Source of the DNA: Hungatella sp. UBA3048
Lineage (GTDB): Bacteria > Bacillota > Clostridia > Lachnospirales > Lachnospiraceae
DNA length: 64,000 nucleotides
Direction of reading: 5' to 3'
Assembly: GCA_002367105.1 (NCBI GenBank)
Contig: DFCS01000039.1
Location: forward strand, 60,193-124,192
This document shows positions 1 through 7,874 of this stretch, piece by piece. The stretch's first letter is position 1. Every line of letters begins with the position of its first letter. Under the pieces are notes generated by a model. It searched no databases. It saw nothing but the letters and a program-made list of their open reading frames with translations, and was not told where the DNA came from. A program made the translations under genes and the position numbers.

Positions 1-188
1 CCTCCCATAACTATATGTTAAAATCTGCCGGTGATGGCATGACCATGTTTAAGGGAAGCAAGGTGATCCGGGATGAAGTCATGACTGATGTAGATTTACT
101 TTCCACTTATATCCGCAGCAATTTAGGCGGTAATGTAGGTGCTGATTATGCAAATCCTGCAGGTCAGGGCAGAATTACCATTAAATAA
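1..188 (+). CDS. 5'-nucleotidase family protein, C-terminal fragment
   Basis: Only the last 61 codons lie in the window; the reading frame is open from base 3 and ends at TAA 186-188. The peptide begins SHNYMLKSAGDGMTMF and ends GQGRITIK. This resembles the substrate-binding C-terminal domain of secreted 5'-nucleotidase / 2',3'-cyclic phosphodiesterase enzymes, where an N-x-Y/F-x(3-4)-GGDG-x-x-MF segment carries the ring-stacking residues. The family hydrolyses extracellular nucleotides to nucleosides and phosphate. A strong intrinsic terminator follows 11 bases later, so this is the end of a transcription unit. The catalytic metallophosphatase domain is outside the window, so the assignment rests on this motif only. 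Confidence 0.6.
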   Translation, partial: SHNYMLKSAGDGMTMFKGSKVIRDEVMTDVDLLSTYIRSNLGGNVGADYANPAGQGRITIK

Positions 189-198
189 ATTGAAAAGC

Positions 199-230
199 AG
201 CCTGCCCCGGTAAAATGGGGCAGGCTTTTC
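199..230 (+). terminator. Intrinsic terminator after the 5'-nucleotidase gene
   Basis: A perfect 10-bp GC-rich stem (AGCCTGCCCC / GGGGCAGGCT) closes an 8-base loop and is followed by TTTTCC. It lies 11 bases after the stop codon and isolates the next gene. Confidence 0.85.
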
Positions 231-305
231 CGTTGATTCTTTTCATAGGAAATGATAAACTTAAAGACAGAAACAATTATAGATAAAGATTAGGAGATTG
301 ATATT

Positions 306-839
306 ATGTTGTTAAAAGACCCGCAGACCCGTTTTGAGGAAATATACCGGATTTATAAGGAATCATTTCCAAATATTGAGCGCCGGACAAAAGACGATCA
401 GAAAAGGGTTTTCGGTATTCCCTGTTATAAAGTCCGGGTGATAGAAGAGGAAGAAAAGATTGTGGCCTTTCTGGGATACTGGGATCTGACCTCTTGTGTT
501 TTTATGGAACATTTGGCCACAACGGAAGTATGCAGGGGAAAAGGATATGGAAAGAAGCTGGTACAAGAGGTTATGGAGGAAACAGAAAAGCCTGTATTTC
601 TGGAAATAGAACCAATCACGGAGGAGAACCCTATAACCAGAAGCAGGGCAGTATTTTATGAAAGACTGGGATTTCACTCCAATTCATTTTACTATGAGCA
701 ATTGCCCTTAAAGCCTTTGGACAAGCCTATTCAGCTGTGGGTTATGAGTTATGGAAAACCTGTGACGGAAGAGGAATTTCTGCCGTATAAGAAAGAAATC
801 TATGAAATAGTATATGGTGTGGAGGCTTTTGAAAAATAA
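306..839 (+). CDS. GNAT family N-acetyltransferase
   Basis: A 177-residue protein of usual length for a single GNAT domain. The acetyl-CoA pyrophosphate-binding motif R-x-x-G-x-G is seen as RGKGYG at residues 77-82. It is preceded by the beta-4 strand (VFMEHLATTE) and followed by the helix KKLVQEV. A later segment, RAVFYERLGF, is the usual GNAT motif B. The family moves an acetyl group from acetyl-CoA to an amine; the substrate here cannot be told. An AGGAG ribosome site at 292-296 fits the ATG at 306. It stands alone between two hairpins and is probably monocistronic and cytoplasmic. Confidence 0.85.
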   Translation: MLLKDPQTRFEEIYRIYKESFPNIERRTKDDQKRVFGIPCYKVRVIEEEEKIVAFLGYWDLTSCVFMEHLATTEVCRGKGYGKKLVQEVMEETEKPVFLEIEPITEENPITRSRAVFYERLGFHSNSFYYEQLPLKPLDKPIQLWVMSYGKPVTEEEFLPYKKEIYEIVYGVEAFEK

Positions 840-866
840 TTGAGAGTGAAGCCACGTACTGTCAGA

Positions 867-889
867 GAAGCCGGCAATATGCCGGCTTC
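867..889 (+). terminator. Hairpin after the GNAT gene, possible terminator
   Basis: A perfect 9-bp inverted repeat (GAAGCCGGC / GCCGGCTTC) around a 5-base loop lies 27 bases after the GNAT stop. It has no T run after it, so termination would be weak or factor-dependent. Confidence 0.45.
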
Positions 890-915
890 GGCTGTGTGGT
901 AATATGGAGGCTCAG

Positions 916-1452
916 ATGAAGAATATTCCTAACTTAATTACAATGACAAGAGTGTTAGGAACTGTGGTTTTGTTAACAATGGAACCATTTTCAGGACAAT
1001 TTCTCATTGTATATTTTTTATGCGGCATCAGTGATGTTTTGGACGGAATCTTAGCGCGAAAGATGAATGCCGTAAGCAAAAAGGGTCAAATGCTGGATAG
1101 CATTGCTGATACTTTCATGGTTATAGTTTTGCTGTCCATATTTGTTCCCAGCTTTCAATTGCCTTTATGGGGAATATATTGGATCGCTGCGATTGCTGTT
1201 GTTCGCCTGATATCGCTAGGTGTTGGTTTTATTCGTTTCAGGCAACTTGCATTTTTACACACTTATGCTAATAAGCTGACAGGGATTGCTTTGTTTACCT
1301 TTCCATTTCTATATATCAGAACAGGATTATATGCGGCGGCCATTTTGGTTTGTTTGATTGCAAGCATTTCGGCGATAGAAGAATTAATTATCAATACTGT
1401 TTCTATAAAGTTACGGCGAGATATTAAATCCATATTTTCACTAAAAAAATAG
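916..1452 (+). CDS. CDP-alcohol phosphatidyltransferase family membrane protein
   Basis: A 178-residue integral membrane protein with several hydrophobic segments. It carries the complete family motif D-x2-D-G-x2-A-R-x8-G-x3-D-x3-D, seen here as D40, D43-G44, A47-R48, G57, D61 and D65. These residues bind Mg and the CDP moiety. The family joins a CDP-activated lipid or alcohol to an alcohol acceptor, as in phosphatidylglycerophosphate or cardiolipin synthesis; the acceptor is not determined. The ATG at 904 contains the GGAGG (906-910) that serves the ATG at 916, so 916 is taken as the start; the N-terminus MKNIPNLITMTRVL is typical. It stands alone. Confidence 0.88.
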   Translation: MKNIPNLITMTRVLGTVVLLTMEPFSGQFLIVYFLCGISDVLDGILARKMNAVSKKGQMLDSIADTFMVIVLLSIFVPSFQLPLWGIYWIAAIAVVRLISLGVGFIRFRQLAFLHTYANKLTGIALFTFPFLYIRTGLYAAAILVCLIASISAIEELIINTVSIKLRRDIKSIFSLKK

Positions 1453-1494
1453 AATTGTCAATCGGCTGTTGTCAATCCGCTTTGCTTCTTGCTC

Positions 1495-1575
1495 ACAGCA
1501 TGCCCCGCTTCACCGGGCATAAGTAAGTCCGCCCCGCCACTTTTGCCTTTCCGGTATTGAAGTCGGGGCTTACTT
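1495..1575. repeat. Two-hairpin intergenic repeat, copy 1
   Basis: Non-coding. Hairpin 1 is ATGCCCCG...CGGGCAT (1500-1520). It is followed directly by an arm AAGTAAG-bulge-CCCCG (1521-1536) that pairs with CGGGGCTTACTT (1564-1575). The first 26 bases match 42903-42928 at 23 positions. There is no T run, so it is not a standard terminator. It belongs with the copies at 37728, 42903 and 43249. Confidence 0.6.
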
Positions 1576-1669
1576 GATGAGGTAAAAAGATCAAAGTCAG
1601 ACGTATTATGTGGATTTTTTATCATGATTATCATATATATAAAATTTGAATTCGGGAGTTGGTATTGAT

Positions 1670-2081
1670 ATGGAAGAAAATTTATTAGTTAAGGTTATTA
1701 AAGATCAGACAGTCCGTGCTTTATGGGAAGTGAAAAATGTTATTGATTGTGTACCAAATGAGTTATGGAATAAAGAATATTGTGAAATGCCTTGTTGGAA
1801 ACATATTTATCATATGCTTCATTCGTTGGATTTATGGTTTATAAGTCCCAGTGATAAAGAGTTTGTAGAGCCTGAAATGCATGAAAAAGACTTAAATAAC
1901 TTTAGATACTCCGCCGGATTGTAAATATAATAAATTCACTTTGATTTTAGCTCAGTTCAGGCATTTACATAGCCATATGGGAATGATAATGGGCTTTATC
2001 ATTGACGACACAGGCTTATGGCCAAGAGTGTTGGGATTAGAGAATCCGTTTCCTATAGGGGAATACAAAAGATATTTTTAG
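1670..2081 (+). pseudogene. DinB-like family protein, inactivated by an internal deletion and frameshift
   Basis: The N-terminal part (MEENLLVKVIKDQTVRALWE, then WKHIYHMLHSLDLWF) ends at a stop at 1922-1924. A second frame, read across the same region, then encodes KFTLILAQFRHLHSHMGMIM and GLWPRVLGLENPFPIGEYKRYF, ending at TAG 2079-2081. The two halves look like the start and end of one DinB-type four-helix protein. The region between LNN and DTPPDC is short and out of frame, so a central piece has been deleted. The metal-binding His pattern of the family is only partly left. A ribosome site GGGAG at 1654-1658 fits the ATG at 1670. It is probably not functional. Confidence 0.7.
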
Positions 2082-2192
2082 TATTATAAACTCTCAAACC
2101 AGGTGTATGAAGTTCAATTCGTTTATAGGGTTAAGCGAAGCCAGGAAGTTGATGGAGCCTTATATTATGTATTTTGACATAAAGATATTTTG

Positions 2193-2215
2193 GCCGGCAT
2201 AATGCCGGCTTTTTT
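2193..2215 (+). terminator. Intrinsic terminator
   Basis: GCCGGCAT / ATGCCGGC inverted repeat followed by TTTTTT. It lies 110 bases after the DinB-like remnant and before the glycosyltransferase pair. The rest of 2082-2323 shows no open frame or other clear signal. Confidence 0.8.
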
Positions 2216-2323
2216 CGTTCGCTTAAATATTCACAAAAGCCGTTTCTTCACAGGATGGGCTGCAAGATGCATATATTAATTTTAGTAGAATAAAAAAAGT
2301 AATTAAAATGACTGGAGGAGTCG

Positions 2324-3442
2324 GTGGAAGTGAATCAATATAAAATTTGTGTATATGCAATCAGTAAAAATGAAGAACAATTTGTAGACCGCTGGATGGA
2401 TGCAGTATCCGAAGCCGATGCTGTTATTGTGACGGATACGGGCTCAACCGATCATACGGTTGAAAGACTTCGGGAAAGAGGAGCCATTGTTTATGAAGAA
2501 ACGATATCGCCATGGAGGTTTGACACAGCCCGCAATGTGGCACTAAGCCATGTCCCCGAGGATATGGACATCTGTGTCTCCAACGATTTAGATGAGGTCT
2601 TTGAGTCAGGATGGCGGCAAAAGCTGGAAGAGCTATGGAGACCGGAATACACCCGTGCACGATACTTATTTACTTTTGCCTATAATCCTGATGGTACCCC
2701 CAAAAAACAGTATCCCATGGAAAAAATCCATATCAGGCATGGCTACCGCTGGGTACATCCGGTTCATGAGGTTCTGGAATACAGCGGTACAGGTCCTGAG
2801 AAGATCTCATGGGTCAACGGGTTGATCCTCAATCACTATCCGGATTTATCAAAGCCAAGAAGTCAATATCTACCCCTTTTGGAACTATCTGTTCAGGAAA
2901 ACCCGCTTGATGACAGATCTATGTTCTGGCTTGGAAGAGAATACGTGTATCATAGAAATTTTGATAAGGGGATTGAAACGCTGAAGAAGCACCTTTCTCT
3001 TGAAACAGCACAATGGAGTGAAGAACGAAGTGCCTCCATGCGCTTTATTGCTCAATGCTATGAAGAGAAGGGGAATATGAAAGAGGCCAGATCATGGCTC
3101 TATCGGGCTTTGGCGGAATGCCCGGAAGTTAGAGAACCATATCTTGCTCTGGTAAAATCAGCCTATAAGGAAAAAAACTGGCCGCTGACCTTTGCCATGG
3201 CAGAAAAGGGTTTAACTATCTCAAGAAATTCAGGAAGTTATCTGGTTGACCCAGAAAGCTGGGGATATGCTTTGTATGATTACGGTTCCGTTGGCGCTTA
3301 CAATATGGGGATGTATGAGAAGGCCAGGGACTATGCCCGTATAGCTTTGAGCATGAACTCTTCTAATAAGAGGCTTCAAAATAATCTGTTATTGATTGAA
3401 GACAGGATCAAAAAACAGGAAAAGGCGGAGGAATCATCATGA
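2324..3442 (+). CDS. GT2 family glycosyltransferase with TPR-like C-terminus (paralog 1)
   Basis: A 372-residue cytoplasmic protein. Residues 1-200 form a short GT-A domain: the start KICVYAISKNEEQFVDRW, the nucleotide-binding VVTDTGSTDHTV-type loop (seen as VIVTDTGSTDHTVERL), and an acidic metal-binding motif seen as NDLDEVF. The C-terminal third has repeated helix pairs (FWLGREYVYHRNFDKGIETL, YEEKGNMKEARSWLYRALAE) like tetratricopeptide repeats. This fusion is common in flagellin and surface-protein glycosylation loci. The start is GTG at 2324 with GGAGG at 2314-2318. The next gene overlaps by 4 bases (ATGA) and is a paralog, so the two are translationally coupled. The acceptor is unknown; a flagellar role is inferred from the nearby flagellin region. 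Confidence 0.8.
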   Translation: MEVNQYKICVYAISKNEEQFVDRWMDAVSEADAVIVTDTGSTDHTVERLRERGAIVYEETISPWRFDTARNVALSHVPEDMDICVSNDLDEVFESGWRQKLEELWRPEYTRARYLFTFAYNPDGTPKKQYPMEKIHIRHGYRWVHPVHEVLEYSGTGPEKISWVNGLILNHYPDLSKPRSQYLPLLELSVQENPLDDRSMFWLGREYVYHRNFDKGIETLKKHLSLETAQWSEERSASMRFIAQCYEEKGNMKEARSWLYRALAECPEVREPYLALVKSAYKEKNWPLTFAMAEKGLTISRNSGSYLVDPESWGYALYDYGSVGAYNMGMYEKARDYARIALSMNSSNKRLQNNLLLIEDRIKKQEKAEESS

Positions 3443-4557
3443 AACTAAAGATCTGTGTTTATGCTATTTGCAAAAATGAGGTCCAATTTGTAGATAAGTG
3501 GATGGACTCCATGAGTGAGGCTGACCTGATTGTAGTCACGGATACCGGTTCAGATGATGGGACTGTTGAAAAGTTGAAAGAACGGGGTGCGGTTGTATAT
3601 GTGGACATAGTTAAGCCGTGGAGGTTCGATGTGGCGCGGAATATTTCCCTGGATCATGTCCCGGAGGATATCGATATCTGTGTCTGCACGGACCTTGATG
3701 AATTGTTTGAGCCAGGCTGGCGTAACAAACTGGAGGAAGCATGGCTTAACCATAGGCCGGAAGGTTCCATGCCTACCGCAAAAATGGGAAGATACCCTTA
3801 TAACTGGAGCCTTAAGGAAGATGGGACTCCAGACATTCAATTTTATTATTTTAAAGTCCACAGCCGGCAGGGGTTCCGTTGGAAATGTCCTATCCATGAA
3901 TTTATCCAATATACTGGAAATTTACCCATTGAAACCATATATATCGAAGGAATGGTTCTCAACCATTACCCGGACCCTGATAAATCCCGGGGGTCATATC
4001 TTCCCCTTTTGGAGCTTGCTGTAAAGGAAGCTCCGGAGGATGAGAGGATGCGGTATTATCTTGGAAGAGAATATATGTATAAAAGCCAGTGGCAAAAATG
4101 CATGGAAACACTTAAGGAATATCTGGCTTTGCCGGCTGCTGTATGGAATGATGAGCGGTGTGCAGCTATGCGCTGGATTGCAAAATCCTTCTATAAAACA
4201 GGAGACTTGAAGGGAGCGTATGCCTGGTATTATAAAGCCATTGCCGAAGTACCGGATATGCGTGATTCCTATGCAGAGTTCTCTAAAATGTGCTATGAAA
4301 TAAAAGATTGGTCGATGACTTACTTTTTAACAAAAGAAGCTTTAAAAATAAAGGAAAAATCTAAGACCTTTGTCAATATGGGATATTCCTGGGATTATAC
4401 ACTGGATGATTTCTGCGCCATAGCTGCCTATTGGCTGGGCATGCCGAAGGAATCCCTGGAACATGCAAAGAGTGCTCTTGAATATGCCCCCGATAATGAA
4501 CGGCTAAAAATCAATTATAACATTATTGCTGCCGTACAAAAATCTAATCATCCTTAA
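3439..4557 (+). CDS. GT2 family glycosyltransferase with TPR-like C-terminus (paralog 2)
   Basis: Also 372 residues and clearly duplicated from its upstream neighbour: KICVYAICKNEVQFVDKWMD, VVTDTGSDDGTVEKL, and metal motif TDLDELF. It has the same conserved His-containing block before the repeats (VLNHYPDPDKSRGSYLPLLE). Its TPR-like helices include LGREYMYKSQWQKCMETLKE and FYKTGDLKGAYAWYYKAIAE. It starts inside the stop of paralog 1 (ATGA), so both are made from one mRNA, perhaps to add successive sugars to one chain or protein. It is followed by a weak hairpin. Donor and acceptor are not known. Confidence 0.8.
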   Translation: MKLKICVYAICKNEVQFVDKWMDSMSEADLIVVTDTGSDDGTVEKLKERGAVVYVDIVKPWRFDVARNISLDHVPEDIDICVCTDLDELFEPGWRNKLEEAWLNHRPEGSMPTAKMGRYPYNWSLKEDGTPDIQFYYFKVHSRQGFRWKCPIHEFIQYTGNLPIETIYIEGMVLNHYPDPDKSRGSYLPLLELAVKEAPEDERMRYYLGREYMYKSQWQKCMETLKEYLALPAAVWNDERCAAMRWIAKSFYKTGDLKGAYAWYYKAIAEVPDMRDSYAEFSKMCYEIKDWSMTYFLTKEALKIKEKSKTFVNMGYSWDYTLDDFCAIAAYWLGMPKESLEHAKSALEYAPDNERLKINYNIIAAVQKSNHP

Positions 4558-4561
4558 AAAC

Positions 4562-4600
4562 GGAACGTATTATTGATGACATTCTAATATGTTCCTTTAT
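4562..4600 (+). terminator. Weak terminator-like hairpin
   Basis: GGAACGTATT pairs with AATATGTTCC (10 bp with one G-T pair) over a 14-base loop and is followed by TTTATGG and TTTTTG. It lies 5 bases after the second glycosyltransferase. Confidence 0.5.
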
Positions 4601-4852
4601 GGATTTTTGAAAGAGTATCGTAATATGCAATATGCCAGTGATGGTCATGAAATTAACCCGGTGGCGACATTACAGGAGTTTTCAGGTAAAGTTAGCAGAT
4701 GTAACAGAGGCTGCTGTTCTGTGGGGCCTATAAGTCCAACAGAACAGCAGGGCGCCACGGGTCCGGAAGGTCAACAAGAAGTAACAGGTCCAACAGGTCC
4801 GCAAGGGGTATCGGAGATTTATAAATTCTGCTGGTCAATAATTGACAATTGA
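4589..4852 (+). pseudogene. Remnant of a collagen-like (Gly-X-Y) protein
   Basis: An 87-codon frame with no ribosome site whose middle reads GATGPEGQQEVTGPTGPQG, a short degenerate Gly-X-Y collagen-type stretch (around 4723-4809). Clostridial and Bacillus surface or exosporium proteins carry such repeats in long arrays. Here only about eight triplets remain and the flanks are unrelated, so a decayed fragment is the best reading. The rest of 4558-4952 holds a hairpin upstream and a promoter downstream. Confidence 0.35.
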
Positions 4853-4882
4853 AACAGTTTGCGATATATTTGTATGTACAAA
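4842..4882 (+). promoter_or_regulatory. Sigma-A promoter with palindromic operator
   Basis: TTGACA (4842-4847), 17 bases, TATATT (4865-4870) is a near-consensus vegetative promoter. Overlapping the end of the -10 is the palindrome TTTGTA-TG-TACAAA (4869-4882), where a bound dimeric repressor would block RNA polymerase. It serves the flavoprotein gene 70 bases downstream. Confidence 0.7.
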
Positions 4883-4952
4883 CAATGATGAACTCAGGAA
4901 GATATTACTGAGCTGATCTGCAAATGATAATAAGAACTGGAGGGAATGATTT

Positions 4953-5483
4953 GTGAATATTCTGGTTGTTACAGGAAGCCCGCGAAAAGGCGGAAATACG
5001 GAAATCATGGCGGAGGTGTTTGCCGAATCTGCAAGGGCTGTGGGACATGAGGTAATTCTAAAAAAACTCAGCAGCTTAAAGGTAAATCCCTGCATTGCTT
5101 GTAAGTATTGTTTTGAACATAATGGAGTCTGCGTGCAGAAGGACGATATGAATGACATTTTGAAGGAACTGGATCGGTCGGATATGCTGGTACTGGCCTC
5201 GCCGATTTATTGGTTTGATGTTTCCGCTCAGACGAAGTGTTTTATTGATCGAATGTACGCCTTTGGGAAAAAGGGTTTTCAAATTCGCTCCATTGCCATG
5301 CTTCTCAATTCCGGAGCGGACAATGTATATGCCGCGGCCGAAGCACAATTGAAGGCAATAAGCTCCTACTTAAAGTGGGAAATGAAAGGAATTATCAAAA
5401 TTCCGGATATGACTGAAAAAGGGAGTATGCTCGGTTCTCTTCATCTGCAGAAGGTGCGGGATTTTGCCGGAAGGCTGAAATAA
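4953..5483 (+). CDS. NAD(P)H-dependent flavin reductase / iron-sulfur flavoprotein family
   Basis: A 176-residue flavodoxin-fold protein. The FMN phosphate loop is GSPRKGGNTE at residues 8-17, and the isoalloxazine-side loop is ASPIYWFDVSAQTKCFIDR. A Cys cluster C-x2-C-x2-C followed by a further Cys (PCIACKYC ... GVC) sits where the iron-sulfur flavoproteins place their [4Fe-4S] ligands, so electron transfer or quinone reduction is plausible. It starts with GTG; GGAGGG lies upstream. It shares an mRNA with a DUF1304 membrane protein 19 bases downstream. The operator at 4869-4882 suggests induction by a redox-active or electrophilic compound, which is inference. Its own regulator is not beside it. 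Confidence 0.85.
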   Translation: MNILVVTGSPRKGGNTEIMAEVFAESARAVGHEVILKKLSSLKVNPCIACKYCFEHNGVCVQKDDMNDILKELDRSDMLVLASPIYWFDVSAQTKCFIDRMYAFGKKGFQIRSIAMLLNSGADNVYAAAEAQLKAISSYLKWEMKGIIKIPDMTEKGSMLGSLHLQKVRDFAGRLK

Positions 5484-5502
5484 ATGATGAAAGGAAAAAA
5501 CA

Positions 5503-5868
5503 ATGTCAATTGCCAGTATGATTTTTGTGGGAATCATTGCATTGGAGCATCTGTTTATCGCTTGGGTGGAAATCTTTGCGTGGACGAGCAGAGGCCCCAA
5601 AATGTTTCCGCATTTGAGTATCAGCTTCATTAACAGCACGAAGGAAATGGCTGCCAATCAGGGGGTTTATAACGTCTTTCTGGCCGTAGGGCTGATCTGG
5701 TCGCTGTTTATCAAAAATGCGCCATGGAATATTTACATCGCTGTATTCTTCCTTGTCTGTGTGAGCGTAGCAGGTGTGTTTGGAGCATATACATCCAACA
5801 AGTCCATTTTATTTAAGCAGGGACTTCCCGCGATTGCTGCTATGGTCGTGCTTTGCGTATTTCGATAA
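5503..5868 (+). CDS. DUF1304 family membrane protein
   Basis: A 121-residue protein with four hydrophobic segments and the family pattern E-x-W-x-S/T around residues 22-30 (WVEIFAWTSRGPKMF). The conserved NQGVYNVFLAVGL and GAYTSNKSILFKQGLPA blocks are also present. Its function is not known in any organism I can name. It lies 19 bases after the flavoprotein gene in the same operon; DUF1304 proteins are often found beside oxidoreductases, so a shared stress response is possible. The following 239 bases (5869-6107) contain no gene, only the kduI promoter. Confidence 0.8.
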   Translation: MSIASMIFVGIIALEHLFIAWVEIFAWTSRGPKMFPHLSISFINSTKEMAANQGVYNVFLAVGLIWSLFIKNAPWNIYIAVFFLVCVSVAGVFGAYTSNKSILFKQGLPAIAAMVVLCVFR

Positions 5869-6028
5869 AAACTGGATAAAGTATTATTTGAGAGGGGTAT
5901 ACTGCGTGAAGAAGTAAAAAATTTAAAACCACTAATCTTAATAAGTAGGTCATTCAAAAAACATTTGTTCATTTTTCAGGTTAAAAACAGGATTTTATGT
6001 TCTTTTTGACGATTTATCCAAGAAGATA

Positions 6029-6057
6029 TTGAATTAAAAATCTCCATATGATACGAT
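6029..6057 (+). promoter_or_regulatory. Sigma-A promoter of kduI
   Basis: TTGAAT (6029-6034), 17 bases, then TACGAT (6052-6057) preceded by TG (extended -10). It lies 51 bases before the kduI start codon. Confidence 0.55.
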
Positions 6058-6107
6058 GAAGCTGGTCAGTTATTTCTAAATTAATTATATAAGGAGGTTT
6101 TTTATAA

Positions 6108-6950
6108 ATGGATATCCGTTATTCAGCAAACCAGAAAGATTTCAAACGTTACACAACAGAAGAAACCAGAAATGAGTTTTTAATTGAAAATTTATACGTT
6201 GCCAATGAGGTAGTTGCAGTATATTCTCACGTAGATCGAATGGTAACCTTAGGCTGCATGCCAACAACAGAGACAGTTTCCATCGACAAGGGCATTGATA
6301 TCTGGAAAAATTTCGGTACAAGCTATTTCCTTGAGAGACGTGAGGTTGGTATCTTCAACATTGGCGGCGCAGGAAAGATCGTTGCAGATGGGGAAGAATT
6401 TAAGATGGGATATAAGGACTGCTTATATATCACCAAAGGAACAAAGGAAGTTACCTTCTCCAGCGAGGATGGATCAAATCCGGCTAAATTCTACATGGTG
6501 AGTGCTCCGGCTCATAAAGCATGTAAGACCACATTCATTCCTATTGAAAAGGCAGCTAAAAAGCCTCTGGGCGCTATGGAAACATCCAACAAGCGCGTGA
6601 TCAACCAGTTCATCCATCCGGACGTACTGGAGACCTGCCAGCTGTCTATGGGTATGACTGTTCTGGATCCGGGCAGTGTATGGAACACCATGCCATCCCA
6701 TACCCATGAGAGGCGTATGGAGATTTACATGTACTTCGAGATTCCGGAGAATAATGTAGTATTCCATATGATGGGCGAAGGCAATGAGACCAGACACATT
6801 GTTATGCAGAATGAGCAGGCAGTGATCAGCCCATCCTGGAGCATCCATTCCGGTGCAGGTACCAGCAACTATACCTTCATCTGGGCAATGGGCGGAGAGA
6901 ACCAGGCATTCGATGATATGGACACCATTCCTACAACTGAGTTAAGATAA
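6108..6950 (+). CDS. kduI: 5-dehydro-4-deoxy-D-glucuronate isomerase
   Basis: A 280-residue cupin enzyme of normal length. It interconverts 5-keto-4-deoxyuronate and 2,5-diketo-3-deoxygluconate, a step after pectin or glycosaminoglycan lyase action. The zinc ligands can be seen: H198 and H200 (SHTHERR), E205, and H247 (SPSWSIHSG), two residues offset from the E. coli numbering. AAGGAGG precedes the ATG. No uronate lyase, KduD or KDG kinase lies nearby, so it acts with genes elsewhere. It is monocistronic, with its own promoter and a strong terminator. Codon use is more GC-rich and regular than in the island downstream, suggesting good expression. Confidence 0.95.
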   Translation: MDIRYSANQKDFKRYTTEETRNEFLIENLYVANEVVAVYSHVDRMVTLGCMPTTETVSIDKGIDIWKNFGTSYFLERREVGIFNIGGAGKIVADGEEFKMGYKDCLYITKGTKEVTFSSEDGSNPAKFYMVSAPAHKACKTTFIPIEKAAKKPLGAMETSNKRVINQFIHPDVLETCQLSMGMTVLDPGSVWNTMPSHTHERRMEIYMYFEIPENNVVFHMMGEGNETRHIVMQNEQAVISPSWSIHSGAGTSNYTFIWAMGGENQAFDDMDTIPTTELR

Positions 6951-6964
6951 TTTATTTTTATAAT

Positions 6965-7005
6965 AAGGCAGATGCACTATTTCCAGTGCGTCTGCCTTTT
7001 GTTTT
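6965..7005 (+). terminator. Intrinsic terminator of kduI
   Basis: A 14-bp stem AAGGCAGATGCACT / AGTGCGTCTGCCTT (one G-T pair) with a 6-base loop and a TTTTGTTTT tail, 15 bases after the stop. Confidence 0.92.
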
Positions 7006-7073
7006 GCAGGAATCGGAATATCGCTTCAAGGTCAGGGGAATAATCTGGTGATCAGCTATTTCATTTTAAATCG

Positions 7074-7123
7074 TGTGAAATCTCTGTGAAAACGTAGAAA
7101 TTCGCTTTTCCATTTGATACAAT
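7074..7123 (+). promoter_or_regulatory. Response-regulator direct repeat and extended -10 promoter
   Basis: TGTGAAA occurs at 7074-7080 and again at 7085-7091, exactly 11 bases apart, the spacing used by tandem OmpR/PhoB-type regulators. It lies just upstream of a poor -35 region and an extended -10 (TGATACAAT, -10 hexamer 7118-7123). The pattern fits autoactivation of the two-component operon that starts at 7176. Confidence 0.5.
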
Positions 7124-7175
7124 AACACTAATAAATACTTTGTGATTTAAAGGATCTGATTTCAGGAGGTTATAT

Positions 7176-7847
7176 ATGGAACAGTTAAAGATATTAGTAG
7201 TGGATGATGAAGCCAGAATGAGAAAACTGGTAAAGGATTTTTTGAGTGTAAAGGGTTTTTCAGTGGTTGAGGCTTCCAACGGCGAAGAAGCTGTAGATAT
7301 CTTTTTTGAACAAAAAGATATTGTGCTGATTATTCTGGATGTAATGATGCCTAAAATGGATGGCTGGGAGACCTGCAAAACAATCCGTAAATATTCCCAG
7401 GTTCCTATTATCATGCTGACTGCAAGAAGCGAAGAACGTGACGAGCTCCAGGGCTTTGATCTGGGAGTAGATGAATACATTTCAAAACCCTTCAGCCCTA
7501 AGATTTTGGTGGCTCGCGTGGATGCTATATTAAGACGCAGCAATGCCGTCCCCACAGATACAGTTGAGATAGGAGGAATTTGCATTGACAAAGCGGCCCA
7601 TCAGGTCACCATTGATGGTAAAGACATTGATCTAAGTTACAAGGAATTTGAGCTTTTGGCTTATTTTCTGGAAAATCAGGGAATTGCCCTGTCCAGGGAG
7701 AAGATACTGAACAATGTGTGGAATTATGATTATTTTGGAGATGCCAGGACCATAGATACCCATGTTAAAAAGTTGAGAAGCAAGATGGGAGATAAGGGAG
7801 ACTATATAAAGACCATATGGGGAATGGGATATAAGTTCGAAGTATAA
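7176..7847 (+). CDS. OmpR/PhoB-family response regulator
   Basis: A 223-residue DNA-binding regulator. The N-terminal receiver domain has the acidic pair D10-D11, phosphoacceptor D55 (IILDVMMPKMDGWE), the conserved Thr in MLTARS and Lys in SKPF. The C-terminal winged helix spans about residues 125-223, ending in DARTIDTHVKKLRSKMG and YIKTIWGMGYKFEV. AGGAGG precedes the ATG. It is followed 28 bases later by its histidine kinase. Direct repeats upstream suggest that it controls its own promoter. The stimulus and regulon are unknown; its position beside the flagellar region does not prove a motility role. Confidence 0.93.
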   Translation: MEQLKILVVDDEARMRKLVKDFLSVKGFSVVEASNGEEAVDIFFEQKDIVLIILDVMMPKMDGWETCKTIRKYSQVPIIMLTARSEERDELQGFDLGVDEYISKPFSPKILVARVDAILRRSNAVPTDTVEIGGICIDKAAHQVTIDGKDIDLSYKEFELLAYFLENQGIALSREKILNNVWNYDYFGDARTIDTHVKKLRSKMGDKGDYIKTIWGMGYKFEV

Positions 7848-7874
7848 GGAAAGGATACCATTTGAGGTGACAAA

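Noticed and set aside
4589..4852. Treating the collagen-like frame as a functional gene
   Set aside because: No ribosome site, its start lies inside a hairpin, and only a few Gly-X-Y triplets remain.
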